Shown in pieces: positions 45,573 through 53,311 of a stretch of 64,000 nucleotides of DNA; within the stretch, counting starts at the first letter, position 1; each line of letters opens with the position of its first letter. Where the stretch lies: contig JAFUKJ010000058.1 of the NCBI GenBank assembly GCA_017467805.1, positions 1 to 64,000 on the forward strand, in the 5' to 3' direction. This DNA is from Lachnospiraceae bacterium. Lineage in GTDB: Bacteria; Bacillota; Clostridia; Lachnospirales; Lachnospiraceae. The notes under the pieces were generated by a model, which saw only the letters and a program-made list of their open reading frames with translations, made no database searches and was not told the origin of the DNA. Made by a program: the position numbers and the translations under genes.

Positions 45573-45606
45573 CTTATGGGACGGCGATTTTTCGTGGTCC
45601 CATAAG
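45573..45606 (+). terminator. Stem-loop after the mutase gene (weak terminator or processing hairpin)
   Basis: CTTATGGGAC (45573-45582) pairs perfectly with GTCCCATAAG (45597-45606); CGA/TCG can pair within the loop. No T-run follows and the next gene starts about 25 bp later, so partial termination or RNA processing is as likely as full termination. Its 5' arm resembles that of the hairpin at 30264. Confidence 0.5.
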
Positions 45607-45630
45607 GTGCGTATATGGGAAGGTAAAAAA

Positions 45631-46983
45631 GTGTCTGTTATTCAGAATATAAGAAAAACAATTAATTACAGTAAGAAAAATGGATATAAGGAAACCATTT
45701 ATGCAACATGTGAGCGTGTGATTGCAAAGTATCATGCAGATTACCATTATGATGAACCTTTAAAGGCTAAGCTCTTGCAGCAGAAGAAGGAGCAGGAAAC
45801 GTACACGACAAAGTTTTCGATTATTGTTCCTACCTATGAAACAAAGCAGGAGTATTTGGCTATGTTGATAGACAGTTGTCTTGACCAAAGCTATGAGAAG
45901 TGGGAGCTGATACTTGCTGATGGCAGTGAAAGTGATATTGTCGAGAAGTGTGTTGCCGAGTATCAGGATGAACGTATCCGTTATATTCGTTTGGTAGAGA
46001 ATGGTGGAATAGCAGTTAACACTAATCAGGCGTTAGAGTATGCAACAGGAGAGTATTGTGGTCTTCTTGATCATGATGACTGGCTGACCTTAGATGCACT
46101 TTTTGAGATGGCGAAGGCTATTAAGATTGCCAATGATGAGGGAAAAGAGCTGGTCATGCTTTATTCTGATGAGGATAAGAGTGATTCTAAGGGAGAGAAC
46201 TTCTTTGAGCCGCATTTTAAGCTGGATTTTAATCCCGATATGATTTTGACGAATAATTATATTTGTCATTTTCTTGTGGTAAAGACAGAATTGATGCAAA
46301 AGCTTCAGCTTCGTAAGGAATATGAGGGAGCACAGGATTTTGATTTGGTGCTTAGAATTGTAAGCAATCTCTGGCAGAAGGAAAAGGAAGGCATTATCAG
46401 CCATATGGATGATTATATTGTACATGTTCCAAAGGTTTTATATCATTGGAGGTGTCATGAGGCATCTACGGCAGTGAATCCACAGAGTAAGATGTATGCT
46501 TATGAGGCAGGAAGAAATGCCCTGACCGATTTTGTAAGACGAATGGGCTGGAAGGCAGATGTACGACATAATAAGCATCTTGGATTTTACAGAATGGCTT
46601 ACCGCAATGGCATTTTCTCCCATAGAGATGATGTGGCAGCAGTAGGCGGTTATGTGGTGCATAAGGGCAAGATTTCCAGTGGCTTATACAAGGGACAGCC
46701 TATTATTTATGCAGGATATATGAACAGAATGGATTTGTATCAGAATGTAAAGTTTTTGGATATTCGTAATCTGGCTGTTAATGAGAGATATCAGTCGATT
46801 TATGAGGAGATAACAGGACATGCTTATACCAGTACATTTGATGTTCCGATTCATGAGCAGCCGCAGTGGCTGCAAGAGCTTACAGCAGAGGAAGTAAGTG
46901 AACTTAGTAAGAAATTGAGTAAGCAGCTTAGGGCAAAGGGAGGCAGACTTGTGCTTGACCCTGAGGTTGTTTGCAGAAAATAA
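45631..46983 (+). CDS. GT2 glycosyltransferase with eroded C-terminal module
   Basis: A protein of about 450 residues. The complete N-terminal GT2 module (about 62-310) has FSIIVPTYET, LADGSES, NGGIAVNTNQALEYATGEYCGLLDHDDW (about 122-149), YSDEDK and VPKVLYHWRCHEAST. The C-terminal ~130 residues resemble the late half of a second module (DDVAAVGGYVV, IIYAGYMNR) but lack its nucleotide-binding start. The pattern is the reverse of the genes at 37503 and 39597. The frame opens at GTG 45607 within the hairpin; GTG 45631, seven bases after GGGAAGG (45617-45623), is preferred. It lies between pgcA and another GT2. Confidence 0.85.
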   Translation: MSVIQNIRKTINYSKKNGYKETIYATCERVIAKYHADYHYDEPLKAKLLQQKKEQETYTTKFSIIVPTYETKQEYLAMLIDSCLDQSYEKWELILADGSESDIVEKCVAEYQDERIRYIRLVENGGIAVNTNQALEYATGEYCGLLDHDDWLTLDALFEMAKAIKIANDEGKELVMLYSDEDKSDSKGENFFEPHFKLDFNPDMILTNNYICHFLVVKTELMQKLQLRKEYEGAQDFDLVLRIVSNLWQKEKEGIISHMDDYIVHVPKVLYHWRCHEASTAVNPQSKMYAYEAGRNALTDFVRRMGWKADVRHNKHLGFYRMAYRNGIFSHRDDVAAVGGYVVHKGKISSGLYKGQPIIYAGYMNRMDLYQNVKFLDIRNLAVNERYQSIYEEITGHAYTSTFDVPIHEQPQWLQELTAEEVSELSKKLSKQLRAKGGRLVLDPEVVCRK

Positions 46984-47000
46984 AGAGGTTGGAGAAGTGT

Positions 47001-47966
47001 ATGGCGCAGACCACAGTAGTAATACCGAACTATAATGGAATAAAGTATATTGCAGCATGTCTTGACAGTCTGTATGCAGGGACTGTTTCGGACATGGAAG
47101 TAATTGTGGTGGATAATGCGTCGGCAGATGGTAGTTTAGAGCTTATAAAGGAGCAGTATCCTCAGGTTACGCTGATAGAGAATGCCGAGAATACAGGTTT
47201 TTCCTATGCTGTCAATCAGGGGATACAGGCAAGTAAAACGCCTTATGTATTTTTGCTGAACAATGATACAGAGATAGAGGCAGACTGTATCGAGAAGCTG
47301 GAAGCTTTTATGCAGACGGATGACAGAATCTTCTCTGCAAGTGCAAAGATGATTGCTTTGCATGATAAGGAGAAGGTAGACGATGCAGGCGATTATTATT
47401 GTGCATTGGGTTGGGCGTTTGCAAGAGGAAAGGGAAAGCAGCCCTCCTTGTATAAGGAGAATAAGGACGTGTTTGCGGCCTGTGCAGGAGCAGCCATTTA
47501 TAGAAGAGAGTATTTTGATAAGGTAGGTCTGTTTGATGTGCAGCATTTTGCATATTTGGAGGATATAGATGTCGGATATAGGGCGCGTATACATGGATTT
47601 CGTAATTGCTTTGCAGCAGATGCAGTAGTGTACCATGCAGGCAGTGCAACCAGTGGTTCTCGTTATAATGCTTTTAAGACATCCTTGGCATCCCGTAACA
47701 GTATTTATTTGATTTATAAAAATATGCCGTTACTTCAAATTATCCTTAATTTGCCATTCTTTTTGGTAGGTTTTGGAACAAAGCTCGCTTTCTTTATATT
47801 AAAAGGACTTGGGAAAGAATATAGTAAAGGCTTGCTGCAGGGGATAAGGCTTTGCACAGGGGAAACTGGCAAAGCTAATAAGGTTAAATTTTGTGCAAAC
47901 CGATTGCAAAATTATGCAAAGATACAGGTCGAATTGTGGTCAAATTTGTTTAAATTGCTTTTTTAG
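47001..47966 (+). CDS. GT2 glycosyltransferase, rhamnosyltransferase-like (WbbL/RfbN type)
   Basis: A 321-residue transferase: TTVVIPNYNGIKYIAACLDSL, VVDNASADGS, NTGFSYAVNQGIQASKTPYVFLLNNDTEI (about 62-90), AACAGAAIYRR, HFAYLEDIDVGYRARIHGF and VVYHAGSATSG. The LNNDTE and EDIDVGYR motifs are typical of rhamnosyltransferases that use dTDP-L-rhamnose. A C-terminal hydrophobic segment (about 240-265) may contact the membrane. The frame opens at TTG 46971, but ATG 47001 has GGAG at 46991-46994. It ends the GT2 series; 88 bp with a possible promoter follow. Confidence 0.88.
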   Translation: MAQTTVVIPNYNGIKYIAACLDSLYAGTVSDMEVIVVDNASADGSLELIKEQYPQVTLIENAENTGFSYAVNQGIQASKTPYVFLLNNDTEIEADCIEKLEAFMQTDDRIFSASAKMIALHDKEKVDDAGDYYCALGWAFARGKGKQPSLYKENKDVFAACAGAAIYRREYFDKVGLFDVQHFAYLEDIDVGYRARIHGFRNCFAADAVVYHAGSATSGSRYNAFKTSLASRNSIYLIYKNMPLLQIILNLPFFLVGFGTKLAFFILKGLGKEYSKGLLQGIRLCTGETGKANKVKFCANRLQNYAKIQVELWSNLFKLLF

Positions 47967-47979
47967 GGTAAAAATAAAG

Positions 47980-48008
47980 TTGTACTTTTTGTATAAATCA
48001 TGTAAAAT
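47980..48008 (+). promoter_or_regulatory. Possible promoter before the second initiating transferase
   Basis: TTGTAC (47980-47985), 17 bases, TAAAAT (48003-48008). The -10 is good and the -35 weak. It would allow the phosphoglycosyltransferase and LCP genes to be expressed separately from the GT2 genes. Confidence 0.38.
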
Positions 48009-48053
48009 GTATCGTGGGCGTAATGGTGTTGCGCAAAGTAAGGGTGATATATA

Positions 48054-49451
48054 TTGATAAAAGATAATCAGAAATATTTTAATAGCTTACTTGTTTTACT
48101 GGACGCGATTGTTGTCGTAATAACATATCTGCTTGCACATTTTTTGTGGGTAAGTCAGAAGGCTCCTGAGACAGGAGTATTAGCGGTAGAGATTTATTAT
48201 TCTGCGTTGATTGTGATTGTGCCTGCATATTTAATTTTATATAATACCTTTGAGCTGTATACACCCAAGCGTACGTCGAAGAGTGTATATGAGCTTTTTA
48301 ATATCATTCAGGCAAATGTCAGCGGATTGTTGTTAATCATGGTAGTTCTGTATGCAGTGAAGCAGCCTGACTTTTCCAGAGGAATGATTGGATTGTTCTT
48401 CTGCATGAATACGGTGGCAGATTATCTCATGCGTAGAGGCGTGCGTTTCTGCCTGCGTTTTGCGCGTAAGAAGGGCTATAATCTGAAGCACATTCTGTTG
48501 GTGGGATATTCCCGTGCAGCAGAGGCATATATAGATAAGCTGCAGGCGAATCCACAGTGGGGATATGTAGTCAATGGTATTTTAGATGACGAGATTCCAA
48601 GAGGGACCAAATACCGAGGCGTTAAGGTTATAGGTGATATTGAGAATCTTGAACTGATTCTTCCTGAGAATAAGTTGGATGAGATAGCAATAACACTATC
48701 TTTGGAGAACTATGGAAGATTGGAGAATATTGTTAAGATTTGTGAGAAGTCTGGTGTACATACTAAGTTTATACCAGATTATAACAGATTGATTCCAACC
48801 AATCCTTATTTGGAGGATTTGGGAGGACTGGCAGTTGTAAATATAAGACGAGTACCGCTTACTAATACAGCGAATATGATAGTTAAGAGAGTGATGGATA
48901 TTTTTGGTGCGCTTATAGCTATTATTATTTCGTCGCCGATTATGCTGGTTGCAGCGATTGGTGTTAAGACAACAAGTAAGGGACCGTTAATTTTTAAGCA
49001 GGAAAGAGTAGGGCTTCATAATAAGCCGTTTATGATGTATAAATTCCGTACGATGGAGGTTCAGCCTGTGGAGGAAGAGAAGCTTGGCTGGACGAAGAAG
49101 CATGACCCTCGTGTAACCAGGATTGGCCGTGTTTTGCGTAAGACCAGTATTGATGAGCTTCCTCAGTTTTTTAATGTACTCAAGGGTGATATGAGTATGA
49201 TTGGTCCAAGACCAGAGAGACCTCATTTTGTAGAGAAGTTTAAGGAAGAGATTCCACGCTATATGATTAAGCATCAGGTTCGTCCAGGTATAACAGGATG
49301 GGCGCAGGTAAATGGTTATCGTGGTGATACTTCTATCCGTAAGAGAATAGAGTTTGATTTGTATTATATAGAGAATTGGACAGTTGGATTCGATTTGAAG
49401 ATATTGTTCTTAACATTCTTTAAAGGTTTTATCAATAAGAATGCATACTAA
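48054..49451 (+). CDS. Undecaprenyl-phosphate glucose/hexose phosphotransferase (second initiating enzyme)
   Basis: A 465-residue enzyme of the polyprenyl glycosylphosphotransferase family: four or five N-terminal membrane helices, a CoA-binding-like Rossmann domain with ILLVGYSRAAEAYIDKL (about 144-160), and the catalytic domain from about 275. The latter shows KRVMDIFGALIAI, GPLIFKQERVGLHNKPF, MYKFRTM, RKTSIDELPQFFNVLKGDMSMIGPRPERPHFV and RPGITGWAQVNGYRGDT. The IGPRPERP form is typical of the WcaJ/EpsL glucose-type group, unlike the enzyme at 14553. It starts with TTG (48054) after AAGGGTGA. It would begin the glycan, or its linkage unit, of the second locus and is followed by the LCP ligase. 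Confidence 0.92.
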   Translation: MIKDNQKYFNSLLVLLDAIVVVITYLLAHFLWVSQKAPETGVLAVEIYYSALIVIVPAYLILYNTFELYTPKRTSKSVYELFNIIQANVSGLLLIMVVLYAVKQPDFSRGMIGLFFCMNTVADYLMRRGVRFCLRFARKKGYNLKHILLVGYSRAAEAYIDKLQANPQWGYVVNGILDDEIPRGTKYRGVKVIGDIENLELILPENKLDEIAITLSLENYGRLENIVKICEKSGVHTKFIPDYNRLIPTNPYLEDLGGLAVVNIRRVPLTNTANMIVKRVMDIFGALIAIIISSPIMLVAAIGVKTTSKGPLIFKQERVGLHNKPFMMYKFRTMEVQPVEEEKLGWTKKHDPRVTRIGRVLRKTSIDELPQFFNVLKGDMSMIGPRPERPHFVEKFKEEIPRYMIKHQVRPGITGWAQVNGYRGDTSIRKRIEFDLYYIENWTVGFDLKILFLTFFKGFINKNAY

Positions 49452-49464
49452 GGGAGAGAAAGAA

Positions 49465-50733
49465 ATGGATGATAATAGGAGAATGGATGGAGGAAACAGA
49501 CCTTCACCCAATAAGGCACGTGCAAACGGAGGAGGTAAGCGTCCACCGAAGGGAGGCAGACCACCACAGGGAGGCAGACCACCGAGGGGTGGAAGACCAC
49601 AGGGAGGCAGACCACCGCAGAATGGCAGACCACCACAGCCACCTCGCAGAAAGCCACCAAAGAGAGCAAAGAAGGGCAGCAAGATTGCTTTATTTATAAT
49701 TGAGATATTGGTATTATTAATTTTGTTGGTTGTATTCTGGGGAGCTTCTAAGGCAAGTCAGATTCAGTATATCGAGATTGCGGATGAAGAGATTGAGATT
49801 AACGAACAGGTTAAGGAAGCGACTGAGACTGGTGCATTAAAGGGATATAGGAATATTGTTTTTTATGCAGTGGATTCTAACGATAAAGAGTTAACGAAGA
49901 ATACCCGTTCAGATACGATGAAGATTATTTCTATTAATCAGGATACCAAAGAGATTAAGATGGTGTCATTGCTTCGTGATAGCTATGTGAATACTGGAAC
50001 AGACAGCTACGGCAAGGCAAATGTTGCCTATGCTAAGGGAGGTCCGAAGCAGTCTATTAGTATGATTAATATGAATCTGGATCTTAATGTTACAGATTTT
50101 GTTACAGTTGGTTATGATGCTGTAATTGATGGAATCAATGCACTTGGAGGCGTTGAGATTGATGTTCAGGAGGATGAGATTGAGCATTTAAATAACTATC
50201 AGATGAGTATTGTGGGTGAACCTACAGGAACCTACAATGCAGCTGGAGAGCCTAATTATTATGCGGAAGCATGGGTTGAGTATATACCTGTTACAGAGCC
50301 TGGCTTGCAGACATTGGATGGCTTACAGGCGGCAGCTTATTGCCGTATTCGTTATGTAGGTAATGATTTCAAACGTGTTGAGCGACAGAACAATGTTATG
50401 AAGGCTGCATTTAAGAAGGCTTTGACTTTTGATTTGGGTAAGCTCAATAAGATTGCAGAAGCAGTATTCCCGAAGATTTCTACTTCTCTTGAGCTGAGTG
50501 AGATTCTTGAGCTTATGAGTAGTGCATTGGGATATGAGATAGGTGAGTCGCAGACATTCCCATACACTTACGCAGATGAGACTATTAACAGAGGAAGAGT
50601 ACTTGTTCCGAATACATTGGAGTCAAACGTAACACAGTTACATGAGTTCCTATTTGGAATAGAGGACTACCAGCCATCTGATACGGTTAAGAGAATCAGT
50701 GACAAGATATTAAAGGATGCAGGATTAAAATAG
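49465..50733 (+). CDS. LytR-CpsA-Psr (LCP) family ligase with cationic Gly/Pro/Arg-rich cytosolic tail
   Basis: A protein of about 422 residues. Residues 1-72 are a disordered, strongly basic tail with repeated GGRPPQ units, followed by one membrane helix (about 75-96). The extracellular LCP domain (about 120-345) shows NIVFYAVDSNDKELTKNTRSDTMKIISINQDTKEIKMVSLLRDSYV, AYAKGGPKQSISMINMNLDLNVTDFVTVGYDAVIDGINALGGVEIDV and AYCRIRYVGNDFKRVERQ. The RSDT and LLRD arginines and acids bind the pyrophosphate head. LCP proteins attach polyprenyl-linked glycan to peptidoglycan, the expected last step for this locus. ATG 49465 follows AGGGAG (49451-49456); the frame also opens at 49441. Confidence 0.92.
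   Translation: MDDNRRMDGGNRPSPNKARANGGGKRPPKGGRPPQGGRPPRGGRPQGGRPPQNGRPPQPPRRKPPKRAKKGSKIALFIIEILVLLILLVVFWGASKASQIQYIEIADEEIEINEQVKEATETGALKGYRNIVFYAVDSNDKELTKNTRSDTMKIISINQDTKEIKMVSLLRDSYVNTGTDSYGKANVAYAKGGPKQSISMINMNLDLNVTDFVTVGYDAVIDGINALGGVEIDVQEDEIEHLNNYQMSIVGEPTGTYNAAGEPNYYAEAWVEYIPVTEPGLQTLDGLQAAAYCRIRYVGNDFKRVERQNNVMKAAFKKALTFDLGKLNKIAEAVFPKISTSLELSEILELMSSALGYEIGESQTFPYTYADETINRGRVLVPNTLESNVTQLHEFLFGIEDYQPSDTVKRISDKILKDAGLK
49552..49638 (+). repeat. Tandem 15/18-bp repeats encoding GGRPP units
   Basis: Five consecutive units close to GGAGGCAGACCACCACAG (one shortened to 15 bp), coding for G-G-R-P-P-Q/R. They lie in the cytosolic tail of the LCP protein. Their purine-rich, near-identical DNA makes length variation likely. 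Confidence 0.88.
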
Positions 50734-50744
50734 TAATAAAATAT

Positions 50745-50773
50745 ACGGAGCCGATACAAGCGGCTCCGTTTTG
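50745..50773 (+). terminator. Rho-independent terminator after the LCP gene
   Basis: ACGGAGCCG (50745-50753) and CGGCTCCGT (50761-50769) form a perfect GC-rich stem with a seven-base loop and a T-run. It ends the main body of the second glycan locus. Confidence 0.9.
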
Positions 50774-50794
50774 AGTTTGAAAGGTTATATTAAT

Positions 50795-51733
50795 ATGCAG
50801 TATTCAGTGGATGTAATTATATTGACGCATAAGCCGACTAAGCAGGTAATGCAGTTAATTGAAGCTTTAGAGAAGCAGACCTATCCTATTCAAAAGCTGA
50901 TTTTGATGAATACAGAGGAGAAATATTTTAATGCTCTGTTTTATGGGACAGGATTTTTGGAGAAGTATAAGAATATAGAGATACATCATATCTCTGCTCT
51001 GGAGTTTGACCATGGTAAGACAAGGGCAAAGGCAGTATCTTATTCTAAGGCGGATATATTTGTGTGTATGACACAGGATGCCATACCACAGGATGAGACA
51101 TTACTAGAGAAGCTGGTCGAAGCGTTGACACAGGATATGAGGATTGCAGCAGCCTATGCAAGGCAGCTTCCATTACCTGATTGTAGAGAAATTGAAAAAT
51201 ATACAAGAAGTTTTAACTATCCTGACAAATCTGTGATAAAATATAAGAGTGACCTGCCAACAATGGGAATCAAAACTTTCTTCTGCTCTAATGTGTGTGC
51301 GGCATATAGTAGAAATATCTACGATATGCTTGGAGGCTTTGAGACAAAGGCAATCTTTAATGAGGACATGATATTGGCGGGAAAGGCGATATTTGCAGAC
51401 TATGCAATTGCATATGCAGCAGATGCCAAAGTTGTGCATTCGCACAATTACACATGTATGCAGCAGTTTCATAGGAATTTTGATTTGGGAGTATCGCAGG
51501 CAGAGCATCCTGAGCTGTTTAAGGCAGTGTCGTCGGAGAGCGAGGGAATTGCCTTGGTGAAGAAGACGATTCAATATTTATGCGAGATAAAACAAAAGAG
51601 AATGATACCTTATTTAATTGTATCCAGTGGATTTAAGTTTGTAGGCTATCAGCTGGGAGTACGATATAAGCATTTACCGATGAATATGGTAAAGGCTTGC
51701 AGTATGAATAAGAAGTATTGGAATAAAAGATAA
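50795..51733 (+). CDS. GT2 glycosyltransferase, rhamnosyltransferase-like
   Basis: A 313-residue GT-A enzyme: VDVIILTHKPTKQVMQLIEALEKQ, ISALEFDHGKTRAKAVSYSKADIFVCMTQDAIP (about 69-101), then GIKTFFCSNVCAAYSRNIYDMLGGF and IFNEDMILAGKAIFADYAIAYAADAKVVHSHNYT. The FDHG plus T/Q-DA motifs match a branch often annotated as rhamnosyltransferases. It starts at ATG 50795 after AAAGG; the TTG at 50771 lies in the terminator stem and is not credible. It lies after a terminator and before clpX, and no separate promoter is obvious in the short gap. Confidence 0.84.
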   Translation: MQYSVDVIILTHKPTKQVMQLIEALEKQTYPIQKLILMNTEEKYFNALFYGTGFLEKYKNIEIHHISALEFDHGKTRAKAVSYSKADIFVCMTQDAIPQDETLLEKLVEALTQDMRIAAAYARQLPLPDCREIEKYTRSFNYPDKSVIKYKSDLPTMGIKTFFCSNVCAAYSRNIYDMLGGFETKAIFNEDMILAGKAIFADYAIAYAADAKVVHSHNYTCMQQFHRNFDLGVSQAEHPELFKAVSSESEGIALVKKTIQYLCEIKQKRMIPYLIVSSGFKFVGYQLGVRYKHLPMNMVKACSMNKKYWNKR

Positions 51734-51763
51734 TAATGTGTATGGAAAGGTTTGAGAGGTAGA

Positions 51764-53272
51764 ATGTCAGATAAGGACAATATGAATAAGGACGATTTTG
51801 ACGATATGGATTTTCTTGATTTGGAGGATGAGTCAGAAGAGAAGAAGGAAAATATGGATGACGAGTATGATAAGGAAAGCGAGTATGAGGATGTTTGCTT
51901 CATTTGCCGCAGACCAGAGAGTAAGGCGGGCAGAATGTTCAAGCTTCCGAATCATATTTCTGTTTGCTCGGATTGTATGCATAAGACAATGGATACCGTC
52001 AGTCAGTTTGATTATCAGGGAATGTTGAATAATATGCCTGATATGGGAAGTGATAAGAGCAGTAAAGGACATTTCCCTAATATCAGCTTTGTAAATATTG
52101 CAGATTTGCAGGGTGACGGCGGAATACCTAACCGTCAGAAGCTGAAGAAGAAAAAGTCTAAGGAAAAGGCAGAACCAGCCTTTAATATCAAGGATTTGCC
52201 TGCACCACATAGAATTAAGGCACAGTTGGATGACTTTGTAGTAGGTCAGGACTATGCAAAGAAGGTTATTTCAGTTGCCGTATATAATCATTATAAGCGA
52301 GTTGCTACAGGTACTATGGATGATATTGAGATTGAGAAGTCCAATATCCTTTTGCTAGGACCTACAGGTTGTGGTAAGACCTATTTGGTAAAGACGCTTG
52401 CAAAGCTTTTGGATGTTCCGCTTGCGATTGCGGATGCGACATCTTTAACAGAGGCAGGTTATATAGGTGATGATATTGAGTCAGTAGTTTCTAAGCTCCT
52501 TGCGGCAGCAGACAATGATGTAGAGCGTGCAGAGCGCGGTATTGTATTTATTGATGAGATTGATAAGATTGCAAAGAAGAAGAATACAAATTCCCGTGAC
52601 GTAAGCGGTGAGTCAGTACAGCAGGGTATGCTCAAGCTCTTAGAGGGCGCAGATGTTGAGGTTCCTGTAGGTGCGAATAGTAAGAATGCTATGGTGCCTC
52701 TTACCACTGTGAACACTAGAAATATTCTATTTATCTGTGGCGGTGCGTTCCCAGACTTAGAGGAGATTATCAAGCAGAGATTGACCAAACAGACCTCTAT
52801 CGGTTTTAATGCAGAGCTTAAGGATGCCTTCGACAAGGAGAAGAATCTTCTTAAGAAGGTAACAATCGAGGATATTAAGAAGTTTGGTATGATTCCTGAG
52901 TTTGTAGGAAGATTACCGATTATCTGTCCAATGGATAGCCTTGATAAGGAAAGCTATATTAAGATATTAAAGGAGCCGAAGAATGCTATTCTGAAGCAGT
53001 ACCAGAAGCTCTTGGAGTTGGATGAGGTTAGATTAAAGTTTGATGACAGTGCCTTAGAGGCAATCGCGGATAAGGCAATGGAGAGAGATACAGGTGCAAG
53101 AGCGTTGCGTGCAATCATTGAGGAATTCATGTTGGATATCATGTATGAGATTCCAAAGGATGATAATATTGGTGAAGTAACCATCACTGGAGATTATATC
53201 AATGGTACAGGTGGACCTGTGATTGAGATTCGAACAGAGCGTATTAAGGAAATATCAGAGAAAAATGAGTAA
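51764..53272 (+). CDS. clpX: ClpX-type AAA+ unfoldase with acidic N-terminal extension
   Basis: A 502-residue ATP-dependent unfoldase that would deliver substrates to ClpP. Residues 1-44 are an extra, highly acidic segment. A ClpX zinc-binding domain follows (Cys45, Cys48, Cys68, Cys71). After a long linker with a Lys-rich run come Walker A LLGPTGCGKT (about 197-206), the pore-loop segment EAGYIGDDIESV, Walker B IVFIDEIDKI, an IGF ClpP-docking loop (KQTSIGFNAE), sensor region GRLPI and the C-terminal RDTGARALRAI. Usual ClpX proteins are about 420-430 residues, so this one is about 75 longer. No clpP or tig is adjacent. ATG 51764 follows GAGAGG. Confidence 0.93.
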   Translation: MSDKDNMNKDDFDDMDFLDLEDESEEKKENMDDEYDKESEYEDVCFICRRPESKAGRMFKLPNHISVCSDCMHKTMDTVSQFDYQGMLNNMPDMGSDKSSKGHFPNISFVNIADLQGDGGIPNRQKLKKKKSKEKAEPAFNIKDLPAPHRIKAQLDDFVVGQDYAKKVISVAVYNHYKRVATGTMDDIEIEKSNILLLGPTGCGKTYLVKTLAKLLDVPLAIADATSLTEAGYIGDDIESVVSKLLAAADNDVERAERGIVFIDEIDKIAKKKNTNSRDVSGESVQQGMLKLLEGADVEVPVGANSKNAMVPLTTVNTRNILFICGGAFPDLEEIIKQRLTKQTSIGFNAELKDAFDKEKNLLKKVTIEDIKKFGMIPEFVGRLPIICPMDSLDKESYIKILKEPKNAILKQYQKLLELDEVRLKFDDSALEAIADKAMERDTGARALRAIIEEFMLDIMYEIPKDDNIGEVTITGDYINGTGGPVIEIRTERIKEISEKNE

Positions 53273-53277
53273 ATAAG

Positions 53278-53308
53278 AAGTGGACTCCACGATGGAAGTC
53301 CACTTTTT
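53278..53308. terminator. Bidirectional terminator between clpX and the minus-strand c-di-GMP gene
   Basis: AAGTGGACT (53278-53286) and AGTCCACTT (53297-53305) form the stem; CCA/TGG extends it inward with a bulged A. A T-run follows on the plus strand. It separates convergent genes. Confidence 0.9.
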
Positions 53309-53311
53309 CTA

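Noticed and set aside
49410-49682. Minus-strand Gly/Pro/Leu-rich open frame
   Set aside because: Shadow of the GGRPP repeats in the LCP gene; no start signals.
50771-50794. TTG at 50771 as start of the GT2 gene
   Set aside because: It falls in the T-run of the terminator; ATG 50795 has a ribosome site and the family N-terminus.
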